A DNA stretch of 11,189 nucleotides from assembly GCA_937924555.1 (NCBI GenBank), contig CALDSN010000150.1:1-11189 (forward strand), read 5' to 3'. Position numbers and translations under genes: made by a program. The first letter of the stretch is position 1; every line of letters begins with the position of its first letter. Shown piece after piece: positions 1 to 6,445 of this stretch. The notes under the pieces are model-generated. The model was given only the letters and a program-made list of their open reading frames with translations. It did no database searches and had not been told where the DNA came from. Origin of the DNA: an uncultured bacterium (GTDB taxonomy: Bacteria; Cloacimonadota; Cloacimonadia; Cloacimonadales; Cloacimonadaceae).

Positions 1-46
1 CGAGATCTGATCGTGACTGGAGTTCAGACGTGTGCTCTTCCGATCT
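1..46. other. Illumina TruSeq adapter remnant (not genomic)
   Basis: These bases match the end of the Illumina P7/index primer: the last six bases of the flow-cell part (1-6), a six-base index CTGATC (7-12, reverse complement of GATCAG, TruSeq index 9), and then the read-2 primer sequence ending in CTTCCGATCT (13-46). Native sequence begins at 47, in the middle of a coding region. This is a library artefact left at the contig end. It should be trimmed, and no biological meaning should be read into it. Confidence 0.97.
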
Positions 47-194
47 CATGGTCGATGGCATATTGGCTTACTTCAAAGCCCAGAACGCTGTAGCCCTTCT
101 TGGCTACGGTTACAGCCATAGGTAAGCCGACATAGCCCAAACCTATAACTCCGATTTTCACACTTTTGTCTTTGATGGCATTCAGTAGGGACAT
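47..194 (-). CDS. Nucleotide-sugar dehydrogenase, N-terminal fragment (cut by contig end)
   Basis: Read leftward from the ATG at 194-192, this gives 49 codons beginning MSLLNAIKDKSVKIGVIGLG. The next residues complete the Rossmann fingerprint GLGYVGLP (residues 18-25), which is typical of UDP-glucose/UDP-GlcNAc/GDP-mannose 6-dehydrogenases, followed by a beta-2 strand ending in a GFE acidic position suited to NAD. These enzymes oxidise C6 of a nucleotide sugar to the uronate with two NAD+ in the cytoplasm, supplying precursors for capsule, O-antigen or other surface glycans. A Shine-Dalgarno ACCTCC (GGAGGT on the minus strand, 198-203) lies 3 nt before the start. The frame runs into adapter at base 46, so roughly 90% of the protein is missing. 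The GLGYVGLP form resembles WbpA/Tuv-type UDP-GlcNAc dehydrogenases, but the fragment is too short to fix the substrate. Confidence 0.88.
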
Positions 195-269
195 AATACC
201 TCCATTATGATATACTTCTATTCAAAATTGATACTTTATTGGATGGGATAAGTGATGATTGTTTGATAA

Positions 270-282
270 AAGCAGGGGAAAT
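270..282. repeat. 13-bp intergenic repeat, copy 1
   Basis: AAGCAGGGGAAAT occurs here and identically at 8508-8520, both times in a non-coding region upstream of a rightward gene (about 260 and 125 bp before the start codons). Each copy is followed closely by a short inverted repeat. The role is unknown. It could be chance, a protein-binding site, or part of a dispersed intergenic element. Confidence 0.45.
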
Positions 283-283
283 A

Positions 284-306
284 CAAGCTGAGTAGCTCTC
301 GGCTTG
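284..306. other. Stem-loop in divergent intergenic region
   Basis: CAAGCTGAG (284-292) pairs with CTCGGCTTG (298-306) across a 5-nt loop, giving a 9-bp stem with one G.T wobble. Neither strand has a T-tract after it, so it is not an ordinary intrinsic terminator. It overlaps the TTGACA at 304-309 and could be an operator or an RNA structure in a leader. Confidence 0.4.
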
Positions 307-543
307 ACAATCGTTTGATGGCACTCTATTGAGGCTCAATCGCACATAACGCTCCTGCTTCATAGTCACATTGAACATATCGGCACAGTACTCAATTCAA
401 TATGTGGGACACATCGTAACAAATCCATAATTTTGTCAATCCAATATTAGTACAACCGTCAGGATTGTTGTTATTGCCTTTTTCTTGACAGCAACCCGAT
501 GGATAAGAACCATAGCTTTCTGATATAACTAATTGGAGTTTAC

Positions 544-1362
544 ATGATTTATCTCATCCTAAGCGTTCTCTGCTCTGTTCTGATTGCCAATTTTCTCATG
601 GTTGCAGACCGCCGGGGAGTGATAAGTATGTTGCCCATCTTCTTGGGGAATTACTTTGTTGCCACACTGCTCAGCTATCGTAGTCTGCCATCGAATATGG
701 GATTTCCTCCGATGTTTGACATCTGCTTCGGGATATTGACCGGGGCTTTATTTCTCACTAATTTCTGGGTGTATCAGAAGAGTATTGTCCATAATGGCTT
801 GTCTCTATCGGTAGGGGTCATGCGTATTGCCATGATTATCCCCATTCTGCTGGCAGTTGTGATGTTCAGGGAAAGCATATCACCCACAAATATACTGGGG
901 ATAGTCATTGGAGTGGCAGCTTTCAGCTTGAAGGCAAATCCCAAAGAACTGCATAAATTGCTTTGGATTGCTGGTTTGTTCCTCATATCCGGGCTAACGG
1001 ATGCCAGTTTGAAGGTTTACAAGGAACTGGGTAGTGGTAATGAAGCACTATTCGTGTTCATCGTCTTCATCTCTGCCTTTGTGTTCACCCTTGCCTTAAT
1101 TGTGGGCAGCAAGCTGTCTTTTGGCTATAAGAGTGTTCTGTTCGGCTGCTTACTTGGTATCCCCAACCGACTTTCCACGGTGTTCTTTCTGAAGGGCTTG
1201 GATAGTATCCCTGCCTCCATTGCCTACCCCACGGTAGCAATCTCCATAGTTCTGTTAAGTATAATTAGCGATATAGTGGTGTGGAATAAACGGATTAACC
1301 AAAGGGATATCTTGCTGTGGGCTATGTTGGTGCTTAGTTTGCTCCTGTTAAATGTGGCGTAA
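544..1362 (+). CDS. EamA/DMT-superfamily membrane transporter
   Basis: This 272-residue, very hydrophobic protein has about ten predicted transmembrane helices (roughly residues 2-20, 28-45, 58-77, 85-107, 114-130, 138-152, 166-188, 195-212, 222-245, 253-271). That is the two-times-five arrangement of the drug/metabolite transporter superfamily. The short charged turn RESISPTNILGI (109-120) between helices 4 and 5 matches the usual end of a first EamA repeat, and WNKRINQRD (247-255) is its counterpart in the second. Length is slightly under the typical ~290-300. A GGAG (535-538) sits 5 nt before the ATG. Family members export amino acids, nucleotide sugars or lipid-linked sugars at the inner membrane; the substrate cannot be read from sequence. 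Lying between two nucleotide-sugar dehydrogenase genes, a role in surface-glycan precursor traffic is possible but only inferred from position. No terminator is seen after it. Confidence 0.82.
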   Translation: MIYLILSVLCSVLIANFLMVADRRGVISMLPIFLGNYFVATLLSYRSLPSNMGFPPMFDICFGILTGALFLTNFWVYQKSIVHNGLSLSVGVMRIAMIIPILLAVVMFRESISPTNILGIVIGVAAFSLKANPKELHKLLWIAGLFLISGLTDASLKVYKELGSGNEALFVFIVFISAFVFTLALIVGSKLSFGYKSVLFGCLLGIPNRLSTVFFLKGLDSIPASIAYPTVAISIVLLSIISDIVVWNKRINQRDILLWAMLVLSLLLLNVA

Positions 1363-1477
1363 CAATACACTTTCCTCAGCAAAGCTAAAGCTCTGATAGC
1401 AAAAAAGGCTTGACAGGAGACAAGCACACAAAAAGCTCTATGCTAATGCAAATGATACCCAAAAGGAGATAGGGATT

Positions 1478-3013
1478 ATGACAAAAGTATCTATTGCTCC
1501 CGATGGCACTGAATATCCAATGCCAACAGAAGCGCAAGCAGCAGAAGAGAAGCAGATTCTCATTAAAATCACAGAAGAGCAGCGTGCTCTGGGGCGCAAG
1601 ATTGTGGCAGTTCAGGGCTTGGGCTTTGTGGGATGCGTGATGGCTTCCGTAGTAGCTGATGCTACCGACAAAGAAGGCAAACCTATTTATTATGTTCATG
1701 GTCACCAAAGAGCTTCCAAACGCTCATACTGGAAGGTACCGGTGATAAACTCCGGGATTCCGCCGGTGAGTTCCTCCGATGCCGAAGTCCCTCTCATTTT
1801 CCACCGTACAGTAGTGGAGAAGAAGAACTTCCGCGCCACCTGTGATGATAGCGTTTATGCTTTAGTTGATGTGGTGGTGGTGGATATTCAGCTTGATGCC
1901 ACCAAACCTGCTTTCGGAGAAGCAGAAAAGGGCTATTGCGATATTAGTGCTTTCCGCGAAGGTATTCGCACTTTGGGGCAATATATCCAGCCCCATTGTA
2001 TGGTGTTGGTGGAAACAACTGTGCCCCCAGGAACCTGCGAAAAGGTGGTTAAACCCATTTTGGAAGAAGAGTTCACCAAGCGTGGCATTGATATAAAAGC
2101 CAATCCCCCCTTGGTTGCCCATTCCTACGAACGGGTGATGCCCGGAGCAAGGTATGTGGAGTCCATTCGCGATTTCTGGCGCGTGTTCTCCGGGGTGAAC
2201 CCGAAATCCATTGAGCTTTGCCGCGAGTTCCTCTCTAATGTGCTCAATGTTGAGAAGTTCCCGCTTACCCAATTGGACAGCACCAATGCCAGCGAGCTTT
2301 CCAAGACCATGGAGAATACCTATCGTGCCGTGAATATTGCCCTCACCTTGGAATGGGCAAAGTTTGCCGAGCAGATTGGAGTGGATATATTTAAGGTGCG
2401 CGATGCCATACGCAAACGCCAAGGCACACATGATAACCTGTTACGTCCCTCCTTGGGTGTAGGTGGCTATTGCCTTACCAAAGACCCCGTGCTGGCAAAC
2501 TGGGCTATGGGTGCCCTGTTTGGTGCTGAAGGCTTCCTTGATTTTGCCATCCGGTCGGTGAATGTGAACGACACCATGCCACTGCACACCATCGAGATTA
2601 TCAAAAAGGAATTCAAGAGCTTGCAGAACCTTAAAGTTGCTGTGCTCGGTGTGTCATATCTGGAAGATGTGGGCGATACCCGCCATTCTCCTTCCAAGAC
2701 ATTGGTGGAGTTCCTACGCAAAGACCTTGCCATCGTTAAAGCTCACGATCCCTATGTGGAAGCTTGGCCAGAGCTGGAAGAAGTGCACGTGGAGAACGAC
2801 CTTAACGCAGTGCTCCCAGATGCGGATGTTGTTATCTTCGCCGTGGGACATGGTCAATATAAACAGCTAGCCCCCAAGGATGTGCTGGACATCTGCAAGA
2901 GCAAACCTCTCATCGTGGATTGTTCCAACTTCCTAAACGATGCCACCATCAACACCTACAAAGGCTTGGGCTGCAAAGTCCGCGGGGTTGGTAAAGGTCA
3001 CATCGTAGATTAA
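1478..3013 (+). CDS. Nucleotide-sugar dehydrogenase (UDP-glucose/GDP-mannose dehydrogenase family)
   Basis: This 511-residue cytoplasmic enzyme is expected to oxidise C6 of a nucleotide sugar to a uronate with NAD(P)+. Family features seen: GLGFVG Rossmann loop (47-52); ETTVPPGT (179-186); ERVMPG (218-223); the central-domain helix ELSKTMENTYRAVNIA (273-288) with Lys276; the catalytic-Cys segment GGYCLTKDP (329-337) with Cys332; and a third, UDP-binding domain from about 384. Most family members have ~430 residues. The excess comes from a ~40-residue charged N-terminal extension and a longer loop after the first helix. Where the usual beta-2 end VDxD binds the adenosine ribose, this protein has VHGHQR (73-78), so cofactor preference may differ. 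AGGAG (1464-1468) lies 9 nt before the ATG. The 115-bp gap from the permease has no clear terminator, so co-transcription is possible. It is not a close copy of the dehydrogenase fragment at 47-194. The substrate is unassigned. Confidence 0.87.
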   Translation: MTKVSIAPDGTEYPMPTEAQAAEEKQILIKITEEQRALGRKIVAVQGLGFVGCVMASVVADATDKEGKPIYYVHGHQRASKRSYWKVPVINSGIPPVSSSDAEVPLIFHRTVVEKKNFRATCDDSVYALVDVVVVDIQLDATKPAFGEAEKGYCDISAFREGIRTLGQYIQPHCMVLVETTVPPGTCEKVVKPILEEEFTKRGIDIKANPPLVAHSYERVMPGARYVESIRDFWRVFSGVNPKSIELCREFLSNVLNVEKFPLTQLDSTNASELSKTMENTYRAVNIALTLEWAKFAEQIGVDIFKVRDAIRKRQGTHDNLLRPSLGVGGYCLTKDPVLANWAMGALFGAEGFLDFAIRSVNVNDTMPLHTIEIIKKEFKSLQNLKVAVLGVSYLEDVGDTRHSPSKTLVEFLRKDLAIVKAHDPYVEAWPELEEVHVENDLNAVLPDADVVIFAVGHGQYKQLAPKDVLDICKSKPLIVDCSNFLNDATINTYKGLGCKVRGVGKGHIVD

Positions 3014-3031
3014 GAAACATATTATGATAGC

Positions 3032-3062
3032 ATAATGGGGGAGGTTCGCCTGCCCCCATTAT
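3032..3062. other. Strong hairpin with TTCG loop after dehydrogenase gene
   Basis: ATAATGGGGG (3032-3041) and CCCCCATTAT (3053-3062) form a perfect 10-bp stem. Inside it, AGG and CCT continue the stem around a TTCG tetraloop, with a single bulged G at 3052. No run of T follows on either strand, so it lacks the second half of an intrinsic terminator. It starts 18 nt after the upstream stop codon and ends 40 nt before the next start. It could protect the 3' end of the upstream mRNA, reduce read-through, or mark a processing site. Confidence 0.7.
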
Positions 3063-3101
3063 AGTTAGAATACCAAGAATAAAACATTACTGGAGACCGA
3101 T

Positions 3102-5540
3102 ATGATACTAACTGATGCCCAATTGTTCAGCGAGATTCACCGCTGCGAATACTGCGAGAATAAACCTTGTAAAACTGCCTGTCCTTGCGATTGTTCACCT
3201 GCAGATTTCATGATGGCAGCTTCCGGCGGGAAGCCCTCCGACTTCAAAAGAGCTGCCGGGATAATCCTAGCCAGCAACCCTTTGGGAGGAATCTGTGGCA
3301 ATGTATGCCCGGATTATCACTGCGTGGCAGCCTGTTCCCGAGAGAAGTTCGACACACCTATTCTAATCCCCGCCGTGCAGGCAGCAATAGTGCGCAAGGC
3401 AAGAGAATTGGGCGAAGTTCCTGAATTCACGCATCCTGCTCCCAACGGCAAGAAAGTGGCTGTGGTGGGTGCGGGTCCTGCGGGCATCGGTGCAGCGGTT
3501 AGCTTGGTGCAGATGGGTTATGGCGTGGAGATGTTCGATACCGAACCATTCGGCGGACAGGTAAACCTCATTCCTGCAGAGCGGATGGAAGCGGGAGTAT
3601 TGCTGAGCGACCTCTTTTACCTCACAGAAACCTTCCATCTAGAACCCCAACAGCGGGAGATACACGATCCAGCAGCCTTGCTGTCCGAAGGCTTTGCTGC
3701 CGTTATCGTGGCGGGAGGTCTAAATCAACCCATACATCTCAACATCCCCGGTGACGAGAATGCCATCTATGGCTTTGATATTCTCAAAAATCCCGGCTGT
3801 TTCCTGTTCAAGGGCAAGCGTATTGCTTTGGTCGGTGGTGCTATTGCCGCAGACCAAGCCCTGCTTGCTGCCCGTGGCGAAGCAGCTCATGTGGAGATGA
3901 TCACCCTGGAGGCGTTTGCCGAGATGCCACTATCCAAGCACGAGAAAGAAGTGCTTATTGAGGCGGGAGTGTGTTTCACGCATCGCACTCGCATAAGTGA
4001 GATTGTGAACGAAGGCCACATGACTATAGGCATAAAGACCAAGCCCGTCTTCCTCCCCAAAGGAGAGAGCTTCCATCCTGCCAAGATTAAAGATGAGGAG
4101 GGCAGCACTGAGTTGTTCCGTCCCTTTGACCTTGTTATCATCGCCGTTGGTAACCGTCCTCCCTTCAAAGATGCCGCTAAAGGAGTATATCATTGTGGCG
4201 ACATGGCTAATGGTCCCACCACTGTTGTGGAAGCTGTTGCCTCTGGCAAGAACACCGCAGCCTTGGTTAATGCAGAGTTGAACAGCATTCCTTTCAGTTC
4301 ACCCGAAAAAGCCACTAAAAGTTGCACCCCCATTATGGGCTGGAAGAAGCTCCCTGTTCCTTTGGATACAGACTTCTTCGGCTTCACGATGGATTCCCCC
4401 TTCATCCTTTCCGCTGCTCCTCCCACTGATGGCTACGAGCAAATGAAGAAGGCATACGAAGCAGGCTGGGCAGGCGGGATTATGAAGACCGCATTCGACA
4501 ATCTGGACATCCACATCCCCGGCGAGTATATGTTTGCCTGGGGCGATAAGCATAAAACCTTCGCCAATTGCGACAATGTTTCCGATCACCCTCTGGATAG
4601 GGTTTGCGAAGAGATAGGACGCCTCAAAAAGGAATATCCCTCCAAGCTCACTATGGCTTCCACAGGCGGTCCTGTAACCGGGGATGATGAGCATGACAAA
4701 GCAGGCTGGCAAAGCAACACCAAGAAGCTGGAGCAAGCCGGAGCAATGGGCATTGAATACAGCCTTTCCTGCCCCCAGGGTGGTGATGGTACTCATGGTG
4801 ACATCGTTGCCCAAGACCCCGTGCTAACTGCCAAGATCATCGATTGGGTGATGCAGATAAGCGATCCTAACATCCCCAAGCTCTTTAAACTCACCGGAGC
4901 TGTAACCGCCATTTACCCCATCATTTCGGCAGTAAAAGGTGTGCTGGATAGATATCCAGAGAAGAAAGCAGGTGTTACTCTTGCCAATACCTTCCCCACC
5001 CTTGGCTTCCGTGCCAGAGAAGAAGGTTGGGACGAGGGGATAATCGTGGGTATGAGCGGTGAAGGTGCCCTGCCGATAAGCTACTTAAGCCTTGCCCGTG
5101 CAGGTAACATGGGCGTATTCGTTTCCGGTAACGGTGGAGCGATGAACTATATGGATGCGGCCAACTTCCTTGCCCTCGGCGCTGGGAATGTGCAATTCTG
5201 TACCGTTGCCGAGAAGTATGGCTACGGCATCATTGATGAGCTTAAAATGGGGCTTTCCCACCTCTTGGAAGCCAAAAAGCTGCACAGCGTCGCGGAACTG
5301 ATTGGCATAGCCCAACCCAAACCCGTAACGGACTTCATGGAGCTTCCCAAAAAGACAAAGAGCTCATCCCTGAAGCGTGATCTGTGCGTTCAGTGCGGCA
5401 ATTGCACCCGCTGCCCTTACCTTGCCATCAGCTTGGATAAGGATGGCTATCCGCAGATTGACACCGATAAGTGCGTTGGTTGCTCCCTGTGCGTGCAACT
5501 CTGCTTTGCCGGTGCCCTAGAAATGAAACAAGATAAATAA
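3102..5540 (+). CDS. Fused dihydropyrimidine-dehydrogenase-like flavoprotein (PreT + PreA type)
   Basis: This 812-residue cytoplasmic iron-sulfur flavoenzyme has domains in the same order as mammalian dihydropyrimidine dehydrogenase (1025 aa). An N-terminal [4Fe-4S] domain contains Cys15, 18, 23, 27, 65, 69, 74, 78 and Gln93. An FAD Rossmann fold carries GAGPAG (123-128), and an NAD(P)H insert carries VGGAIAAD (244-251). An FMN TIM barrel (about 425-740) carries MKT (461-463), SCP (556-558) with the presumed catalytic Cys557, FKLT (595-598) and ANT (628-630). A C-terminal 2[4Fe-4S] ferredoxin domain carries Cys762, 765, 768, 771 and Cys791, 794, 797, 801. Electrons should run from NAD(P)H through FAD and Fe-S to FMN, or in reverse. 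It lacks the ~65-residue N-terminal helical lead of the mammalian enzyme. Bacteria more often encode PreT and PreA separately. No other pyrimidine-catabolic gene is nearby, so the substrate is uncertain. The gene stands alone between a hairpin and a terminator. Confidence 0.85.
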   Translation: MILTDAQLFSEIHRCEYCENKPCKTACPCDCSPADFMMAASGGKPSDFKRAAGIILASNPLGGICGNVCPDYHCVAACSREKFDTPILIPAVQAAIVRKARELGEVPEFTHPAPNGKKVAVVGAGPAGIGAAVSLVQMGYGVEMFDTEPFGGQVNLIPAERMEAGVLLSDLFYLTETFHLEPQQREIHDPAALLSEGFAAVIVAGGLNQPIHLNIPGDENAIYGFDILKNPGCFLFKGKRIALVGGAIAADQALLAARGEAAHVEMITLEAFAEMPLSKHEKEVLIEAGVCFTHRTRISEIVNEGHMTIGIKTKPVFLPKGESFHPAKIKDEEGSTELFRPFDLVIIAVGNRPPFKDAAKGVYHCGDMANGPTTVVEAVASGKNTAALVNAELNSIPFSSPEKATKSCTPIMGWKKLPVPLDTDFFGFTMDSPFILSAAPPTDGYEQMKKAYEAGWAGGIMKTAFDNLDIHIPGEYMFAWGDKHKTFANCDNVSDHPLDRVCEEIGRLKKEYPSKLTMASTGGPVTGDDEHDKAGWQSNTKKLEQAGAMGIEYSLSCPQGGDGTHGDIVAQDPVLTAKIIDWVMQISDPNIPKLFKLTGAVTAIYPIISAVKGVLDRYPEKKAGVTLANTFPTLGFRAREEGWDEGIIVGMSGEGALPISYLSLARAGNMGVFVSGNGGAMNYMDAANFLALGAGNVQFCTVAEKYGYGIIDELKMGLSHLLEAKKLHSVAELIGIAQPKPVTDFMELPKKTKSSSLKRDLCVQCGNCTRCPYLAISLDKDGYPQIDTDKCVGCSLCVQLCFAGALEMKQDK

Positions 5541-5557
5541 GCAAACCGGATTATACT

Positions 5558-5594
5558 GCCGGAGTGCGCCACTCATTGCACTCCGGCTTTTTTT
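5558..5594 (+). terminator. Intrinsic terminator of the fused dehydrogenase gene
   Basis: GCCGGAGTGC (5558-5567) and GCACTCCGGC (5578-5587) form a perfect GC-rich 10-bp stem with a 10-nt loop, followed directly by seven T (5588-5594). It begins 17 nt after the stop codon. This is a textbook rho-independent terminator and ends the transcript before the next operon. Confidence 0.95.
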
Positions 5595-5696
5595 ATCTTC
5601 CTATGGGCAGTAATTAATCTTTAACATACATTCTCTCATGCTTTTAGACACATACATCATCCCTATTGCTATCTTAGCTCACCACCTCATCAATCC

Positions 5697-5750
5697 CTCA
5701 TGATTCCTGGGTCCGACGAGGGAGTCACCCGGGAGTCATGAGAGAGTGAC
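5697..5750. repeat. Intergenic dyad with 11-bp tandem units
   Basis: CTCATGATTCCTGGGT (5697-5712) pairs with ACCCGGGAGTCATGAG (5727-5742): 16 positions, of which two are G.T wobbles, around a 14-nt loop. The right side is also three 11-bp tandem units at 5718-5728, 5729-5739 and 5740-5750 (consensus roughly SMGRGAGTSAY). Because GGGAGTCAC (5719/5720 onward) can also pair with GTGACCCCC (5746-5754, one mismatch), two mutually exclusive hairpins are possible. There is no T-tract. It may be a dispersed intergenic repeat, a multi-site operator, or a structured leader RNA. Confidence 0.65.
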
Positions 5751-5934
5751 CCCCGATTTCTTGCAGGGAGCAGGCATGAAAGTAACACTACATAACCATG
5801 ACATCATGAAGTGACAAGCATGGCTTCAACACCACTTTGCAGGTAAATAGCTTGGTGTAGCTTGGGTAAAGGGAAAGGAAGGATAAGTACTTTTATGAGA
5901 TTGTGATTGACAGAATAGCAGAGCCACGAGCAAT

Positions 5935-5948
5935 TGAACATAAGTTCA
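5935..5948. promoter_or_regulatory. Candidate operator dyad before the DUF134 gene
   Basis: TGAAC (5935-5939), four spacer bases, then GTTCA (5944-5948) form a perfect 5-bp dyad 37 bp before the start codon of a predicted HTH protein. Position and size suit an autoregulatory operator, but a dyad of this size can arise by chance and no second copy was seen in the window. Confidence 0.3.
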
Positions 5949-5985
5949 CATGAGCATTACCTATCATTAACTTACAGGAGGCTTT

Positions 5986-6429
5986 ATGCCTGGCATAAAG
6001 GCAGTTAGAACTATACATGAATTGCCAATTATAAAGGGATTTCGTCCTTTGTGGATGCATCCCAATTATCGCAGCGCAATCACCTTGCATCTGGAAGAAT
6101 ATGAAGTGTTGCGCTTGATGGATTACGAGGGCATGATTCACGAACAAGCCGCACAGAAGATGCAGGTTTCCCGCCCCACCATCACCCGCATCTATGAGCA
6201 AGCTCGTAAGAAACTTGCCAAAGCTTTAGTGGAAGGGCGAAGCATCCTTATTGAGGGCGGTGAAGTGCAGCTTAAAGGGTCGCATTATATGTGCGAGGAT
6301 TGCAGGCAGAAATTTTGCATTGAAGAAGAAACACAACAGAATAAATGTCCGGATTGCGGGTCACAACGAATCATCAGCCTTAGCGAATGCTTTATTGGCG
6401 GATGCAAGTGTTGCCGTAAGTGCCGGTAA
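5986..6429 (+). CDS. DUF134 (UPF0251) HTH protein with C-terminal cysteine-rich zinc ribbon
   Basis: This 147-residue probable DNA-binding regulator has residues 1-97 that match the DUF134/UPF0251 family by eye: a segment with EEYEVLRLMDYEGM (37-50), then a sigma-70-region-4-like HTH with VSRPTITRIYEQARKKLAKAL (61-81, here the recognition helix), and an IEGG strand (89-92). The tail (101-147) has ten cysteines. CEDC (103-106) and CPDC (121-124) form a likely zinc ribbon, and the end carries further Cys at 135, 140, 142, 143 and 146 that could bind metal or an Fe-S cluster. Typical DUF134 proteins are ~100-110 residues or carry variable C-terminal domains. AGGAGG (5976-5981) lies 4 nt before the ATG, a strong site. 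It is first in a three-gene operon with a NifX-like protein and an Mrp ATPase, a set recurrent in anaerobes, so metal- or cofactor-responsive control of its own operon is a reasonable inference. Confidence 0.87.
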   Translation: MPGIKAVRTIHELPIIKGFRPLWMHPNYRSAITLHLEEYEVLRLMDYEGMIHEQAAQKMQVSRPTITRIYEQARKKLAKALVEGRSILIEGGEVQLKGSHYMCEDCRQKFCIEEETQQNKCPDCGSQRIISLSECFIGGCKCCRKCR

Positions 6430-6445
6430 CAATTAAGGAGATTAC

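Larger units (their letters stand above)
195..543. other. Divergent intergenic region, 349 bp
   Basis: This region lies between the leftward dehydrogenase fragment and the rightward permease, so it should hold both promoters. I see a stem-loop at 284-306, a perfect -35-like TTGACA at 304-309 followed 17 bp later by a poor TATTGA (327-332), and another TTGACA at 485-490 with no good -10 partner. A 13-mer AAGCAGGGGAAAT (270-282) recurs upstream of the C25 peptidase gene (8508-8520). A ribosome binding site GGAG (535-538) precedes the permease. No ORF of convincing coding character was found. Confidence 0.6.
5595..5985. other. Non-coding leader region, 391 bp, upstream of the DUF134 operon
   Basis: No credible gene is seen. 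The region holds an imperfect 16-bp inverted repeat with 11-bp tandem units (5697-5750), a direct repeat TAGCTTGG at 5848-5855 and 5858-5865, a -35-like TTGACA at 5907-5912 without a convincing -10 at the right distance, a small dyad TGAAC-N4-GTTCA (5935-5948), and the AGGAGG ribosome binding site (5976-5981) of the next gene. The part from 5595 to 5690 shows nothing recognisable. Confidence 0.6.

Noticed and set aside
428..435. TAATTTTG, resembling the Bacteroidota -7 promoter element TAnnTTTG
   Set aside because: No TTG element was found at the required distance upstream, and the phylum assignment is itself uncertain.
485..490. Perfect TTGACA before the permease (similar hexamers at 304, 1410 and 5907)
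   Set aside because: None has a good -10 hexamer at 16-18 bp, so these are not listed as promoters.
1862..2431. 189-residue reading frame on the minus strand inside the dehydrogenase gene
   Set aside because: It lies wholly opposite a gene with clear family motifs, has no ribosome binding site of note, and its sequence shows no recognisable domain. It is a shadow frame caused by codon bias.
4299..4814. 171-residue minus-strand frame inside the fused dehydrogenase gene
   Set aside because: It is antisense to a conserved TIM-barrel coding segment with no protein-like features of its own.
5718..5750. CRISPR-like short tandem repeats
   Set aside because: Units are 11 bp and directly abutting, with no spacers and no cas genes.
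5893..6201. 102-residue minus-strand frame overlapping the DUF134 start
   Set aside because: It overlaps a strongly supported gene and its ribosome binding site on the other strand, with no family resemblance.
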